Positions 1 to 6,131 are shown, counted from the first letter of the stretch. The stretch is DNA of 7,185 nt from Flavobacterium sp. (GCA_004296145.1 SEBM01000211.1:1-7185); one strand, 5' to 3'. A program made the numbers and translations. Notes: generated from the sequence alone by a model not told the origin.

Positions 1-462
1 GTTATTGGTATCGTTGCAATTGTAGCAGCTTTAGCAGGATTTACCAAATATGGTAAAATCAATTTGGGTGCGTTATCAGGTAAAATATATTTTTACACGA
101 CACTGATTACTTCTTTTACATCATTGGGTATTTCAAAGCACGGTGGTTTTAATCCCGGACATGCTTTTTCAATTTTTATCGTATTGCTTGTATTAGAAGC
201 ATATTTCCTCTATTCAAGAAAAATTAATAGCGCAAGAGCACGTTATTTTGAAAACTTCTGTCTGTCTTTTAGTTTTTTTCTTTCACTTGTTCCAACTGTC
301 AACGAAACCTTTACACGTGTTCCGATAGGGCATCCTTTGGCTAAAAACATTACTGATCCGGTAATTGGAAATACGCTTTTGATCTTATTAGTGTTCTTTA
401 TTGGCGGCTGTATTTATCAATTTAGAATGCAGAAGAAAATCAATAAAACAGTAACAATATAA
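1..462 (+). CDS. Partial multi-pass membrane protein, unknown function (C-terminal part)
   Basis: The frame is open from the first base of the window to a TAA at 460-462, giving 153 residues; the true start lies upstream. A TTG at 64 could be read as a start, but the open frame before it encodes a hydrophobic stretch (VIGIVAIVAALAG), so that TTG is probably internal. About four or five hydrophobic segments can be seen, near residues 1-14, 27-42, 51-68, 82-97 and 120-138, and the end is basic (RMQKKINK), which suggests a cytoplasmic tail. Two short polar stretches contain histidines: GGFNPGHAF near residues 47-55 and IGHPLAKNITD near residues 108-118. I do not recognise the family. The gene converges on the biosynthetic operon across only 47 bp, in which I see no convincing terminator hairpin. 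A link to the operon's function is not indicated. Confidence 0.75.
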   Translation, partial: VIGIVAIVAALAGFTKYGKINLGALSGKIYFYTTLITSFTSLGISKHGGFNPGHAFSIFIVLLVLEAYFLYSRKINSARARYFENFCLSFSFFLSLVPTVNETFTRVPIGHPLAKNITDPVIGNTLLILLVFFIGGCIYQFRMQKKINKTVTI

Positions 463-509
463 AATGAGTTATTTACATCAGGCTTGTATAGTTCTGTAAA
501 ATCTAATAA

Positions 510-1010
510 TTATACTATCGCAACTACGTGTTCAAAACGCCCGTGATGACTTACTGAAACGTTATTTTTTTTATTAAGATTGCTAGATTTTATATAAGGA
601 ATTCCGTTTTCATCTTTTACAATTCCTTTCTTTTCTATTTCAATAATGTTATAAAAATCCCCTGGAGCCTTTACTGCTACAGTATGAATGTATTCAGGGG
701 TTATTATTGTTTTGGTGTAATATTTATTTTTATCATATTCTACGTAACCCTCAGCATTGTTGGAATTTACAATATTTATGGAGCATGAAATTTTTTTAGG
801 AGCATATTCCCTTATTTTGGTTTGCTGATTGTAGATTTTATAAGCAGCTTCTTTCATGCTCCACAAAAGCCATATCATGATTTCTGAATCATGATGACTT
901 TTGATAAGCTTTTGTTCCGCATCGGTAAAAAGCTTATCAATAAAACCACTGCGTTGCCATTTGCTGTCTATGCGTGTTTGTGCAAGATCTACAACATCAT
1001 TGCCAATCAT
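510..1010 (-). CDS. 4'-phosphopantetheinyl transferase, AcpS-like
   Basis: This 166-residue protein is predicted to transfer phosphopantetheine from coenzyme A to a serine of a carrier protein, converting apo- to holo-ACP in the cytoplasm. The family motifs occur in AcpS order. IGNDVVDL at residues 2-9 carries the metal-binding Asp5, FTDAEQKL spans residues 28-35, and WSMKEAAYK at residues 50-58 carries Glu54 and Lys58. A GIPYI segment (residues 136-140) and a C-terminal SVSHHGRFEHVVAIV (residues 152-166) correspond to the family's GxP and S-x-SH elements. Sequence and length both fit a single-domain enzyme rather than a two-domain Sfp type. It is the last gene of the operon. Its ATG (1010-1008) overlaps the TGA of the ACP gene in an ATGA junction, so the ACP is the obvious partner, although housekeeping carriers could also be modified. 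A Flavobacterium-like genome should also have a separate housekeeping AcpS, so I infer a pathway-specific role. Confidence 0.9.
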   Translation of the reverse strand: MIGNDVVDLAQTRIDSKWQRSGFIDKLFTDAEQKLIKSHHDSEIMIWLLWSMKEAAYKIYNQQTKIREYAPKKISCSINIVNSNNAEGYVEYDKNKYYTKTIITPEYIHTVAVKAPGDFYNIIEIEKKGIVKDENGIPYIKSSNLNKKNNVSVSHHGRFEHVVAIV

Positions 1011-1261
1011 TTTGCCGCTAGTTTTGTTTCTATGATTTCAACAGCAGTTTTCACATCAAGCATGCGCTCCATATCAGTATTGTCGATTACAACATCAAAC
1101 TGTTCTTCAATGTCGAGAACAATATCTACAAGATTAGCCGAGTTTACCTTTAGATCATTGATAAAATCAGTTTCTTCGGTAAGGTTGTCATACGCTTCTG
1201 TATTTACAGCATAAGGCTTTATAATCGCTTTAAGTTTTTCGGTAAGTTCAGTTCTGTTCAT
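1007..1261 (-). CDS. Dedicated acyl carrier protein
   Basis: This 84-residue acidic protein has the size and helical character of a type II acyl carrier protein, which tethers growing acyl chains as thioesters on a phosphopantetheine arm. The predicted attachment serine is Ser41 in DLKVNSANLVDIVLDIEEQF, which lines up with the start of ACP helix II. The usual DSL triad reads NSA here, so the preceding Asp is Asn and the following Leu is Ala, which is unusual. I chose the ATG at 1261-1259. An in-frame TTG at 1273 would add four residues, but it lies inside the end of the ketosynthase gene, and the ATG sits one base after that gene's TAA. Downstream, its TGA overlaps the ATG of the phosphopantetheinyl transferase. 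The neighbours suggest it carries the acyl chain later used by the type III synthase; that role is inferred. Confidence 0.88.
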   Translation of the reverse strand: MNRTELTEKLKAIIKPYAVNTEAYDNLTEETDFINDLKVNSANLVDIVLDIEEQFDVVIDNTDMERMLDVKTAVEIIETKLAAK

Positions 1262-1262
1262 T

Positions 1263-2531
1263 TTAATGTTCAAATTTTTTAAATATTACACATGCATTTA
1301 CATCGCCAAAACCAAAACTGGCTTTAGCGATTATTTTTGGGTTATTATATTTTGTTTCTAACAACACCTTTGATGGTTCAATAAGCGAAGTAATTTCAGG
1401 ATGGAGGTCAGAACAATTAGTGTTTCCAAACAGAAAACCTTCTTTGATTTGCAATACAGTCGCCACACTTTCAATACTTCCGGAAGCACTTAAACAATGT
1501 CCTGTAAGGCCTTTTAAAGAATTAATATAAGGAAAATCATTTCCACTTCGTTCCAGTGCTTTTGCCCAGTTTTCTATCTCCATACTGTCTTTTGTGGTTG
1601 CAGTCAAATGACCATTTATGGCATCAACATCTTCTGTATTTATTCCGGAATTGATAATTGCATTTTTTATACATTTCTGAACTGCAGTACTATTGGGAGC
1701 TGTCATACTGCCACCATTTCGTTGTCCTCCAGAATTGATATTTCCGCCTAATATTTCGGCATAAATGATCGCTTTTCTCTCTAATGCACTTTCAAGATCT
1801 TCAATAACTAATGCGCCTGCGCCACTTCCGGGTACAAATCCTGCTGCTGAAGCACTCATTGGTCTGGAACCTTCTTGAGGGTTGTCATTAAATTTTGAAG
1901 GACATATTCTGAGAGCATCAAATCCTGCCCAAATATAAGGTCCGCTGTCAGAAGTACTGCCGGCAAGTATTCGTTTCGCCTGTCCGGACTGAATTCTGTC
2001 ATACGCCATTAAAATTGCCTCGGTTCCGGTTGTACAGGCAGAGGAGTTTGTAGTGACCTGATTTCCAAGTCCCAATTTGCCTCCCAAAAAAGCACTAACA
2101 CCACTATTCATGGTTTGAGAAACCACTGTACTTCCCAATCTTCGTGTTTGCAGATCATCGATTTTGTAAATGCTTTCACGAAATTTTTCAATACCAGATG
2201 TTCCTGAGCCAAAAATAGTTCCGCTGTCCCAATCCGGATTTTCGTTTAAAGGCAATCCGGCATTTTTCCAGGCTTCCATACCTGCAATTACACCGTATAA
2301 AATTCCACTGCTGTTAAAACCACGAAGTTCCAGTTCAGTAAAATATTCTAATTTCAACTCGTCTGAAATTTCAGGCTGGCCGCATATCTGGCAGGAAAAC
2401 TGTAATTCCTGAAGCTGTGCATCATGACGAATACCCGAAATTCCGTTTTTTATTGCATGCGTAAATGCAGGAATGCCAACACCATTTGGTGCTGCTACGC
2501 CAAGACCGGTTATTACGATTCGCTTTTTCAT
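1263..2531 (-). CDS. Beta-ketoacyl-ACP synthase, FabF (KAS II)-like
   Basis: This 422-residue thiolase-fold ketosynthase is predicted to condense an acyl thioester with malonyl-ACP. The start used is the ATG at 2531-2529 (MKKRIVITGLGVAAPNG), because this is where FabF homology normally begins; a 26-residue upstream extension would run through the dehydratase gene. The Cys-His-His triad is complete: Cys166 in NSSACTTGTEA, His308 in INGHLTATTKD, and His345 in SLKGLTGHCLSASG, with the conserved Lys340 five residues before the second His, as in FabF. It therefore looks catalytically active and is not a chain-length factor, which would lack the cysteine. The C-terminal glycine-rich loop reads GFGDVNA rather than the common GFGGTNA. 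The ATG overlaps the dehydratase TGA (ATGA), which indicates translational coupling. A role in making the acyl starter for the adjacent type III synthase is inferred from context. Flexirubin and aryl-polyene clusters use related ketosynthases, but the other hallmarks of those clusters are absent. Confidence 0.92.
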   Translation of the reverse strand: MKKRIVITGLGVAAPNGVGIPAFTHAIKNGISGIRHDAQLQELQFSCQICGQPEISDELKLEYFTELELRGFNSSGILYGVIAGMEAWKNAGLPLNENPDWDSGTIFGSGTSGIEKFRESIYKIDDLQTRRLGSTVVSQTMNSGVSAFLGGKLGLGNQVTTNSSACTTGTEAILMAYDRIQSGQAKRILAGSTSDSGPYIWAGFDALRICPSKFNDNPQEGSRPMSASAAGFVPGSGAGALVIEDLESALERKAIIYAEILGGNINSGGQRNGGSMTAPNSTAVQKCIKNAIINSGINTEDVDAINGHLTATTKDSMEIENWAKALERSGNDFPYINSLKGLTGHCLSASGSIESVATVLQIKEGFLFGNTNCSDLHPEITSLIEPSKVLLETKYNNPKIIAKASFGFGDVNACVIFKKFEH

Positions 2532-2965
2532 AATTTTTGAGTTATCATTCCGGCCATAATACCTCGACAGACTTCCTGTCCTGCTTCGTTTTTCATTACA
2601 GCGCTGCATTTTAGTTTTCCAAAACGAAAGAATATTTTTTGCGACGTCACCGTAACTTTTTCATTTGGATATACCGGTTTTAAAAACTCCATATCGGCAG
2701 AGGTAAAGGCAACGATAGTATCTTTCTTAAGATCATTACCCAGTATATATATTCCCAGACAAACCATTCCAATCTGAGCCATAGTTTCGGTTAAAATTAC
2801 ACCCGGTGTTACCGGATTATCTTTAAAATGTCCCTTATAAAAATCAAGTTCTTTTTTAAAAGTAAAAGTTCCTGTTACCGAATTCTCATCTGCATGCAAA
2901 AGTTCATCTACAAACAAAAAGGGTTCACTGTAAGGAAGCTTCTCTATAATATCATTTAACTTCAT
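2528..2965 (-). CDS. 3-hydroxyacyl-ACP dehydratase, FabZ-like hotdog protein
   Basis: This 145-residue single hotdog-fold protein is predicted to dehydrate 3-hydroxyacyl-ACP to the 2-enoyl thioester. The signature YKGHFKDNPVTPGVILTETMAQ (residues 43-64) contains the catalytic pair, His46 and Glu60, with the 14-residue spacing of FabZ, plus the family's NPVxPGV element. The N-terminal LPYSEPFLFVDEL (residues 10-22) matches the usual FabZ entry (LPhr.PfllvD). Length is typical for a stand-alone FabZ. It follows the type III synthase gene by 12 nt, and its TGA overlaps the ketosynthase ATG. No ketoreductase is encoded in the operon, so the hydroxyacyl substrate would have to come from the housekeeping FabG or a reductase elsewhere. 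An alternative reading is a non-catalytic or thioesterase-like hotdog, but the intact His/Glu pair argues against this. Confidence 0.88.
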   Translation of the reverse strand: MKLNDIIEKLPYSEPFLFVDELLHADENSVTGTFTFKKELDFYKGHFKDNPVTPGVILTETMAQIGMVCLGIYILGNDLKKDTIVAFTSADMEFLKPVYPNEKVTVTSQKIFFRFGKLKCSAVMKNEAGQEVCRGIMAGMITQKL

Positions 2966-2977
2966 AAGATCTAAAAA

Positions 2978-4030
2978 TTACCATTGTAATAAGATTCTTT
3001 GTGCCGAAAACCCTGGTCCAAAACTTAGCATCAATCCTTTTTCTCCTTTTTTAGGATTACGGTCCATAATACTTTCTAAAACATACAATACGGTAGCACT
3101 TGACATGTTGCCATACTGTCTCAGAATTTCTTTTGTATCATCAATATTTTTATCCAAACCCGAAAAAAGTCCTTCTACAGTATTGACGATTTTTTTTCCT
3201 CCGGGATGAAATATCATGTGATCAACATCCTTAATTTCGAGATTATTTTTTTTAAGAAAAGGATGTATAATATCACCAAAATGATTAGCAATTGTGTCTG
3301 GCACTTCAATATCAAGAACCATTTGCAAACCGCTGTTTGTCAGTTTAAATCCCATCATATGTTCGGCATCATAAAAATGATACATCTGCTCATCCAGAAT
3401 TTCAGGACCATTATCTTTTTCGTCAGACGAAAGTAGACAACACGCTGCTCCGTCACCAAAAATAGCCGCACTGACAATATTTGGCATAGAAAAATCATCT
3501 AACTGAAACGTTGCAGTAGGAGATTCTACAGCAATTACAGCAGCGCGTTTGCCCGGATTTGATTTAAGGAAATTCTTTGCATATATAATTCCTGATATTC
3601 CTGCAGCGCAACCCATTTCAGTCACCGGAAGACGTACAATATCCTGTCGTAACTTCATTTTGTTTATCAAATAGGCATCTAGCGAAGGAATCATAATTCC
3701 GGTACAGCTTACTGTAATAATATAATCCAGACTTTCCGGATCCCAGCCCGTTTTTTGAAGAGCTTTTTCGAGTACCTGATGTCCCAGCAAAATCATTTCT
3801 CTGCTGTAAATATCATTTTTTTCTTCAAAAGAAGTAGCAGTAAAGACTTCTGATGGCTCCATAATGGAATAACGTCTGTCTACAGAAGCGCCTTCAAATA
3901 TCTTTTTTACCTTTTTTATAAAACGCTCTTCTTGTCCGGCTAGCCATACATCCAAAAAAGGAAGTATATCTTCTGTTGCGCGTGAATATTTTGGAAGCTG
4001 TTTGACAGCTGTAATTATCTTTACACTCAT
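2978..4030 (-). CDS. Type III polyketide synthase (chalcone/stilbene synthase superfamily)
   Basis: This 350-residue homodimer-type synthase is predicted to extend an acyl starter with malonyl-CoA units and cyclise the product to a resorcinol or pyrone. The Cys-His-Asn triad is intact: Cys141 in VTEMGCAAGISG, His275 in IFHPGGKKIV, and Asn308 in YGNMSSATVL. The His-Asn distance of 33 residues equals that of plant chalcone synthase. FGDGAA (191-196) supplies the first gatekeeper phenylalanine, Phe191, while the second gatekeeper position (Phe265 in chalcone synthase) appears to be Met237. The cyclisation loop SFGPG is at 336-340. The chosen start is the ATG at 4030-4028 (MSVKIITAVKQLPKY), because it overlaps the methyltransferase TGA as ATGA and fits the family N-terminus; an upstream in-frame ATG would add 12 residues inside the methyltransferase gene. 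Bacterial relatives make alkylresorcinols and alkylpyrones from long acyl starters. The methyltransferase and flavoprotein upstream suggest a decorated phenolic lipid, but the exact product cannot be read from sequence. Confidence 0.94.
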   Translation of the reverse strand: MSVKIITAVKQLPKYSRATEDILPFLDVWLAGQEERFIKKVKKIFEGASVDRRYSIMEPSEVFTATSFEEKNDIYSREMILLGHQVLEKALQKTGWDPESLDYIITVSCTGIMIPSLDAYLINKMKLRQDIVRLPVTEMGCAAGISGIIYAKNFLKSNPGKRAAVIAVESPTATFQLDDFSMPNIVSAAIFGDGAACCLLSSDEKDNGPEILDEQMYHFYDAEHMMGFKLTNSGLQMVLDIEVPDTIANHFGDIIHPFLKKNNLEIKDVDHMIFHPGGKKIVNTVEGLFSGLDKNIDDTKEILRQYGNMSSATVLYVLESIMDRNPKKGEKGLMLSFGPGFSAQRILLQW

Positions 4031-4740
4031 ATTTTCGTAATTATCCACTGGTAGCGAAAAGCCCATTTCCAGTTTATGGAATAGTTTTTTAGATTTAGTT
4101 TTTTGGAGAAATTCTCCAATTCATTTTTTTTAAACCCTCTTAAAATAGAAACAAGCCCGTCTTGTCTTGACATATTGTTTAAACTGAAAATACTACAAAT
4201 CATTTCAAAAAGCCTGTAAGCTATTTTGCTACGCTGCAAGTCGTTTACCACAATACCAACAGAAGCATTATTATGAAGTAAAACAAGAATATCTTCGATT
4301 TGTTTGCTTGTAAAATGATGTAAGGTTAAAGTGCATAAAGCAACATCATATTTAAGATGATTAAATTCTGGGCTAAAAATATCGATACATCGGTATTCAA
4401 TATTTGAAAATTCTTCTGACAGATCAGCAGCGTAATTTATAGTAAAAGCATTGGCATCTATACCAATTAGTTTAAAATTCAGGTTTTGTTTTTTTCCGTA
4501 TCTGGCGAGCATTCGTAGCATATCGCCATTGCCACATCCAATATCTGCGATAACAATAGGTTTTGAGATATCAGTCTTACGCAACAATTGTTTTAGACCG
4601 TGAAGCGTTAGTGTATTGCCGCCTAACAGTCGGTTGATTCTGGCAATCTGATCCAGTGCATCGATTAATTCTTCACCTTCCAGCAAAAAATCATCCATTA
4701 TTTCGGTTTCTTCTGTTCTATATTTAGTGTTTAGATTCAT
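4027..4740 (-). CDS. Class I SAM-dependent methyltransferase, type III PKS-associated
   Basis: This 237-residue Rossmann-fold enzyme is predicted to transfer a methyl group from S-adenosylmethionine. Motif I is IADIGCGNGDM (residues 64-74), the acidic residue that contacts the SAM ribose is probably Asp95 in LIGIDAN, and a post-motif segment LCTLTLHHF spans 135-143. VVNDLQRSKIAYRLF (164-178) and SRQDGLVSILRGF (191-203) resemble conserved blocks of methyltransferases found next to type III synthases. The N-terminal RTEETEIMDD (8-17) followed by a helical LEGEELIDALDQIARINRLLGG block also looks like a family signature, which supports the first ATG over the internal Met15. The ATG follows the flavoprotein stop directly (TAAATG), and its own TGA overlaps the type III synthase start. 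The likely substrate is a hydroxyl or ring carbon of the phenolic product; O- versus C-methylation cannot be decided. It has no membrane segments. Confidence 0.88.
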   Translation of the reverse strand: MNLNTKYRTEETEIMDDFLLEGEELIDALDQIARINRLLGGNTLTLHGLKQLLRKTDISKPIVIADIGCGNGDMLRMLARYGKKQNLNFKLIGIDANAFTINYAADLSEEFSNIEYRCIDIFSPEFNHLKYDVALCTLTLHHFTSKQIEDILVLLHNNASVGIVVNDLQRSKIAYRLFEMICSIFSLNNMSRQDGLVSILRGFKKNELENFSKKLNLKNYSINWKWAFRYQWIITKI

Positions 4741-5868
4741 TTAGTTAATTGTTATAGGACTGCCGTGCGTCTGTCTAATTATTTTTGAAAGCAAAAACGG
4801 CATTGATGCAGCAATAGATGTCATTATATGCGTAAAGGTTTTGTGTGTCAAAGCATTTGCTAAAAGCCTGCCCACAAATAATCTTCTGCTAAAATGTTTA
4901 TTCCATTCTCTTGTATATTTTTTTTCTAATAAATCGTATGACTCTATTTTGCCGTTGTAAAAATCAAGAATCAGTTCGGCAGCAATTTTCGCACTGTGTA
5001 TTGCCATTGCCATTCCGTTGCCACACATCGGATGTATCAATCCTGCAGTATCGCCGATCATTAAAATATGGTTTTCTACGGGATTTTTTTTATCAAATGA
5101 TATCTGACTGATAGTAAGTGGTTTTTCAAAAACGGGTTTAAAGTTTTCAAAAACAGACATCAGTTTTTTGTTTTTATAAAGTACCTGTTTTTGATAATCA
5201 TCTATATTTTTATACTTTTTAAAAGTTTCATTATCTGCCAGATAACATACATTTATTATGTTTTTTTCCACAGTAGATACACCACAATAACCACCCTGAA
5301 AATTGTGCAATGCTACCAGGCTGTTGTCAAACTCTCCAGTATAATGTCCTTTAACGGCTAACCACGGGGATTTTTTAGAGATAAAATTTCGAGCTAACGC
5401 CTGATCTATATTGGATCTTTTCCCATAAGCACCCAGTACAATTTTGGCTGATAATATATTTTCTGAAGTTGTAACTTTGAAAAAACTATTTTCAAAAGAA
5501 ACATCAGTAACGGTTTCGGTAAGTACTTTACAGCCGTTTTGCAATGCATTTTCATATAAAAAATTATCCAGCGCATAACGACTGATTCCAAAACCGCCTA
5601 ATGGAAGTTTGGTTCGGGCAGTTTTTCCATTTTGTGAAGAAAATTCAAAATTTGAAATATTAGAAGGATGAAGATCTTCAATATTAATACCAAGCCATTG
5701 CAGATAAGGCAAAATTTCATTCGAAATATATTCTCCACAAACCTTATGTCTGGGGTAAGCCGTTTTTTCAATGAGAGTTACCTGCAGTCCTTTTTTGGAT
5801 AAATGCAGTGCAGCCGCCAAACCGGCTAAGCCTCCACCAATAATTAGTATATCTGTATTTCCTCTCAT
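4741..5868 (-). CDS. FAD-dependent oxidoreductase, geranylgeranyl-reductase/aromatic-hydroxylase family
   Basis: This 375-residue flavoprotein is probably the first gene of the operon. The N-terminal dinucleotide-binding fold has GGGLAG at residues 11-16 and Glu34 at the end of the second strand. PRHKVCGEY (39-47) is a motif typical of the geranylgeranyl reductase-like branch of group A flavoproteins. The second FAD motif, GDTAGLIHPMCGNGMAMA, lies at 272-289. Length and architecture are normal. The C-terminal section (about 331-365) is rich in hydrophobic residues, including a SIAASMPFLLSKII stretch, and may lie against a membrane or bind a lipid substrate. In analogous type III PKS operons, such as Streptomyces srs, a flavoprotein hydroxylates the alkylresorcinol ring towards a quinone; a similar ring oxidation is the best guess here. 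The alternative, suggested by the family name, is reduction of double bonds in a lipid chain. The ATG at 5868-5866 directly precedes MRGNTDILIIGGG, so the start is secure. Confidence 0.9.
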   Translation of the reverse strand: MRGNTDILIIGGGLAGLAAALHLSKKGLQVTLIEKTAYPRHKVCGEYISNEILPYLQWLGINIEDLHPSNISNFEFSSQNGKTARTKLPLGGFGISRYALDNFLYENALQNGCKVLTETVTDVSFENSFFKVTTSENILSAKIVLGAYGKRSNIDQALARNFISKKSPWLAVKGHYTGEFDNSLVALHNFQGGYCGVSTVEKNIINVCYLADNETFKKYKNIDDYQKQVLYKNKKLMSVFENFKPVFEKPLTISQISFDKKNPVENHILMIGDTAGLIHPMCGNGMAMAIHSAKIAAELILDFYNGKIESYDLLEKKYTREWNKHFSRRLFVGRLLANALTHKTFTHIMTSIAASMPFLLSKIIRQTHGSPITIN

Positions 5869-5951
5869 ACTACCAATTTAGGCATAAAATATGGAAAGTT
5901 TTAATCATTAAGATAAAAATAAGAAATACATTAAAAGAAAAATAATGTTAT

Positions 5952-5965
5952 TGTTAATTGATTTC
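5952..5965 (+). repeat. 14-bp direct repeat, copy 1
   Basis: TGTTAATTGATTTC occurs here and again, identically, at 6109-6122. This copy lies 84 bp before the operon's first start codon. A long chance match is less surprising in AT-rich DNA, so a regulatory role is only a possibility. Confidence 0.5.
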
Positions 5966-6108
5966 GTTTCCTGTAAAACCGATTCAAAGTTTTTCTGCCA
6001 TCTTATCGAATGATTAAGTTGTTTATAATGAATGGAATAAATTATTTTGTCAAACAAAGTTCCATTAATCAACAAAAACTTCAAAAAAAAAGAAAGAATT
6101 AAATTACA

Positions 6109-6122
6109 TGTTAATTGATTTC
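6109..6122 (+). repeat. 14-bp direct repeat, copy 2
   Basis: This is identical to the copy at 5952-5965, 157 bp apart start to start. It ends one base before the candidate -7 element of the hydrolase gene, so a bound protein here would overlap that promoter. Confidence 0.5.
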
Positions 6123-6123
6123 T

Positions 6124-6131
6124 TAGCTTTG
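6124..6131 (+). promoter_or_regulatory. Candidate -7 promoter element of the hydrolase gene
   Basis: TAGCTTTG matches the Bacteroidota -7 consensus TAnnTTTG exactly and lies 30 bp before the ATG at 6162, leaving a short leader. No TTTG or TTG is found 17-23 bp upstream, where the -33 element would be expected, so the call rests on the -7 match and its position alone. Confidence 0.4.

Larger units (their letters stand above)
510..5868 (-). other. Seven-gene operon: type III PKS with dedicated acyl-ACP module
   Basis: Seven genes run in one direction with almost no spacing. The junctions are TAAATG (flavoprotein/methyltransferase), ATGA (methyltransferase/type III PKS), 12 nt (type III PKS/dehydratase), ATGA (dehydratase/ketosynthase), 1 nt (ketosynthase/ACP) and ATGA (ACP/phosphopantetheinyl transferase). 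This indicates one transcript with coupled translation. The order divides into a ring-forming and tailoring half and an acyl-supply half. No ketoreductase, enoyl reductase, acyltransferase, acyl-CoA ligase, thioesterase, transporter or regulator is present between the first and last gene. The predicted output is a methylated and/or oxidised phenolic or pyrone lipid; this is an inference from the gene set. Confidence 0.85.

Noticed and set aside
463..509. Bidirectional terminator between the membrane protein and the operon end
   Set aside because: The 47-bp convergent gap is the right place, but only a 4-bp AAAT/ATTT pairing is visible, with no GC-rich stem followed by a T-run.
891..1214. Plus-strand open frame of about 107 codons across the ACP and phosphopantetheinyl transferase genes
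   Set aside because: It lies antisense to two genes with clear catalytic motifs, and its translation is serine/threonine-rich with no recognisable domain.
1262..1273. Upstream TTG start for the ACP
   Set aside because: An ATG at 1261 directly follows the ketosynthase stop and gives a normal ACP length.
2532..2609. N-terminal extension of the ketosynthase by 26 residues
   Set aside because: The extension lies inside the dehydratase gene and is low-quality basic sequence; the MKKRIVITGLG start at 2531 matches the family and forms an ATGA junction.
4031..4066. Upstream ATG adding 12 residues to the type III PKS
   Set aside because: The added residues overlap the methyltransferase coding sequence and do not resemble a family N-terminus, while the ATG at 4030 overlaps the methyltransferase stop as ATGA.
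510..5868. Flexirubin or aryl-polyene cluster
   Set aside because: KAS, dehydratase and ACP also occur in those clusters, but the many additional KAS genes, the DarA/DarB-type enzymes, ammonia-lyase, acyltransferases and export proteins are absent, and a type III PKS is present instead.
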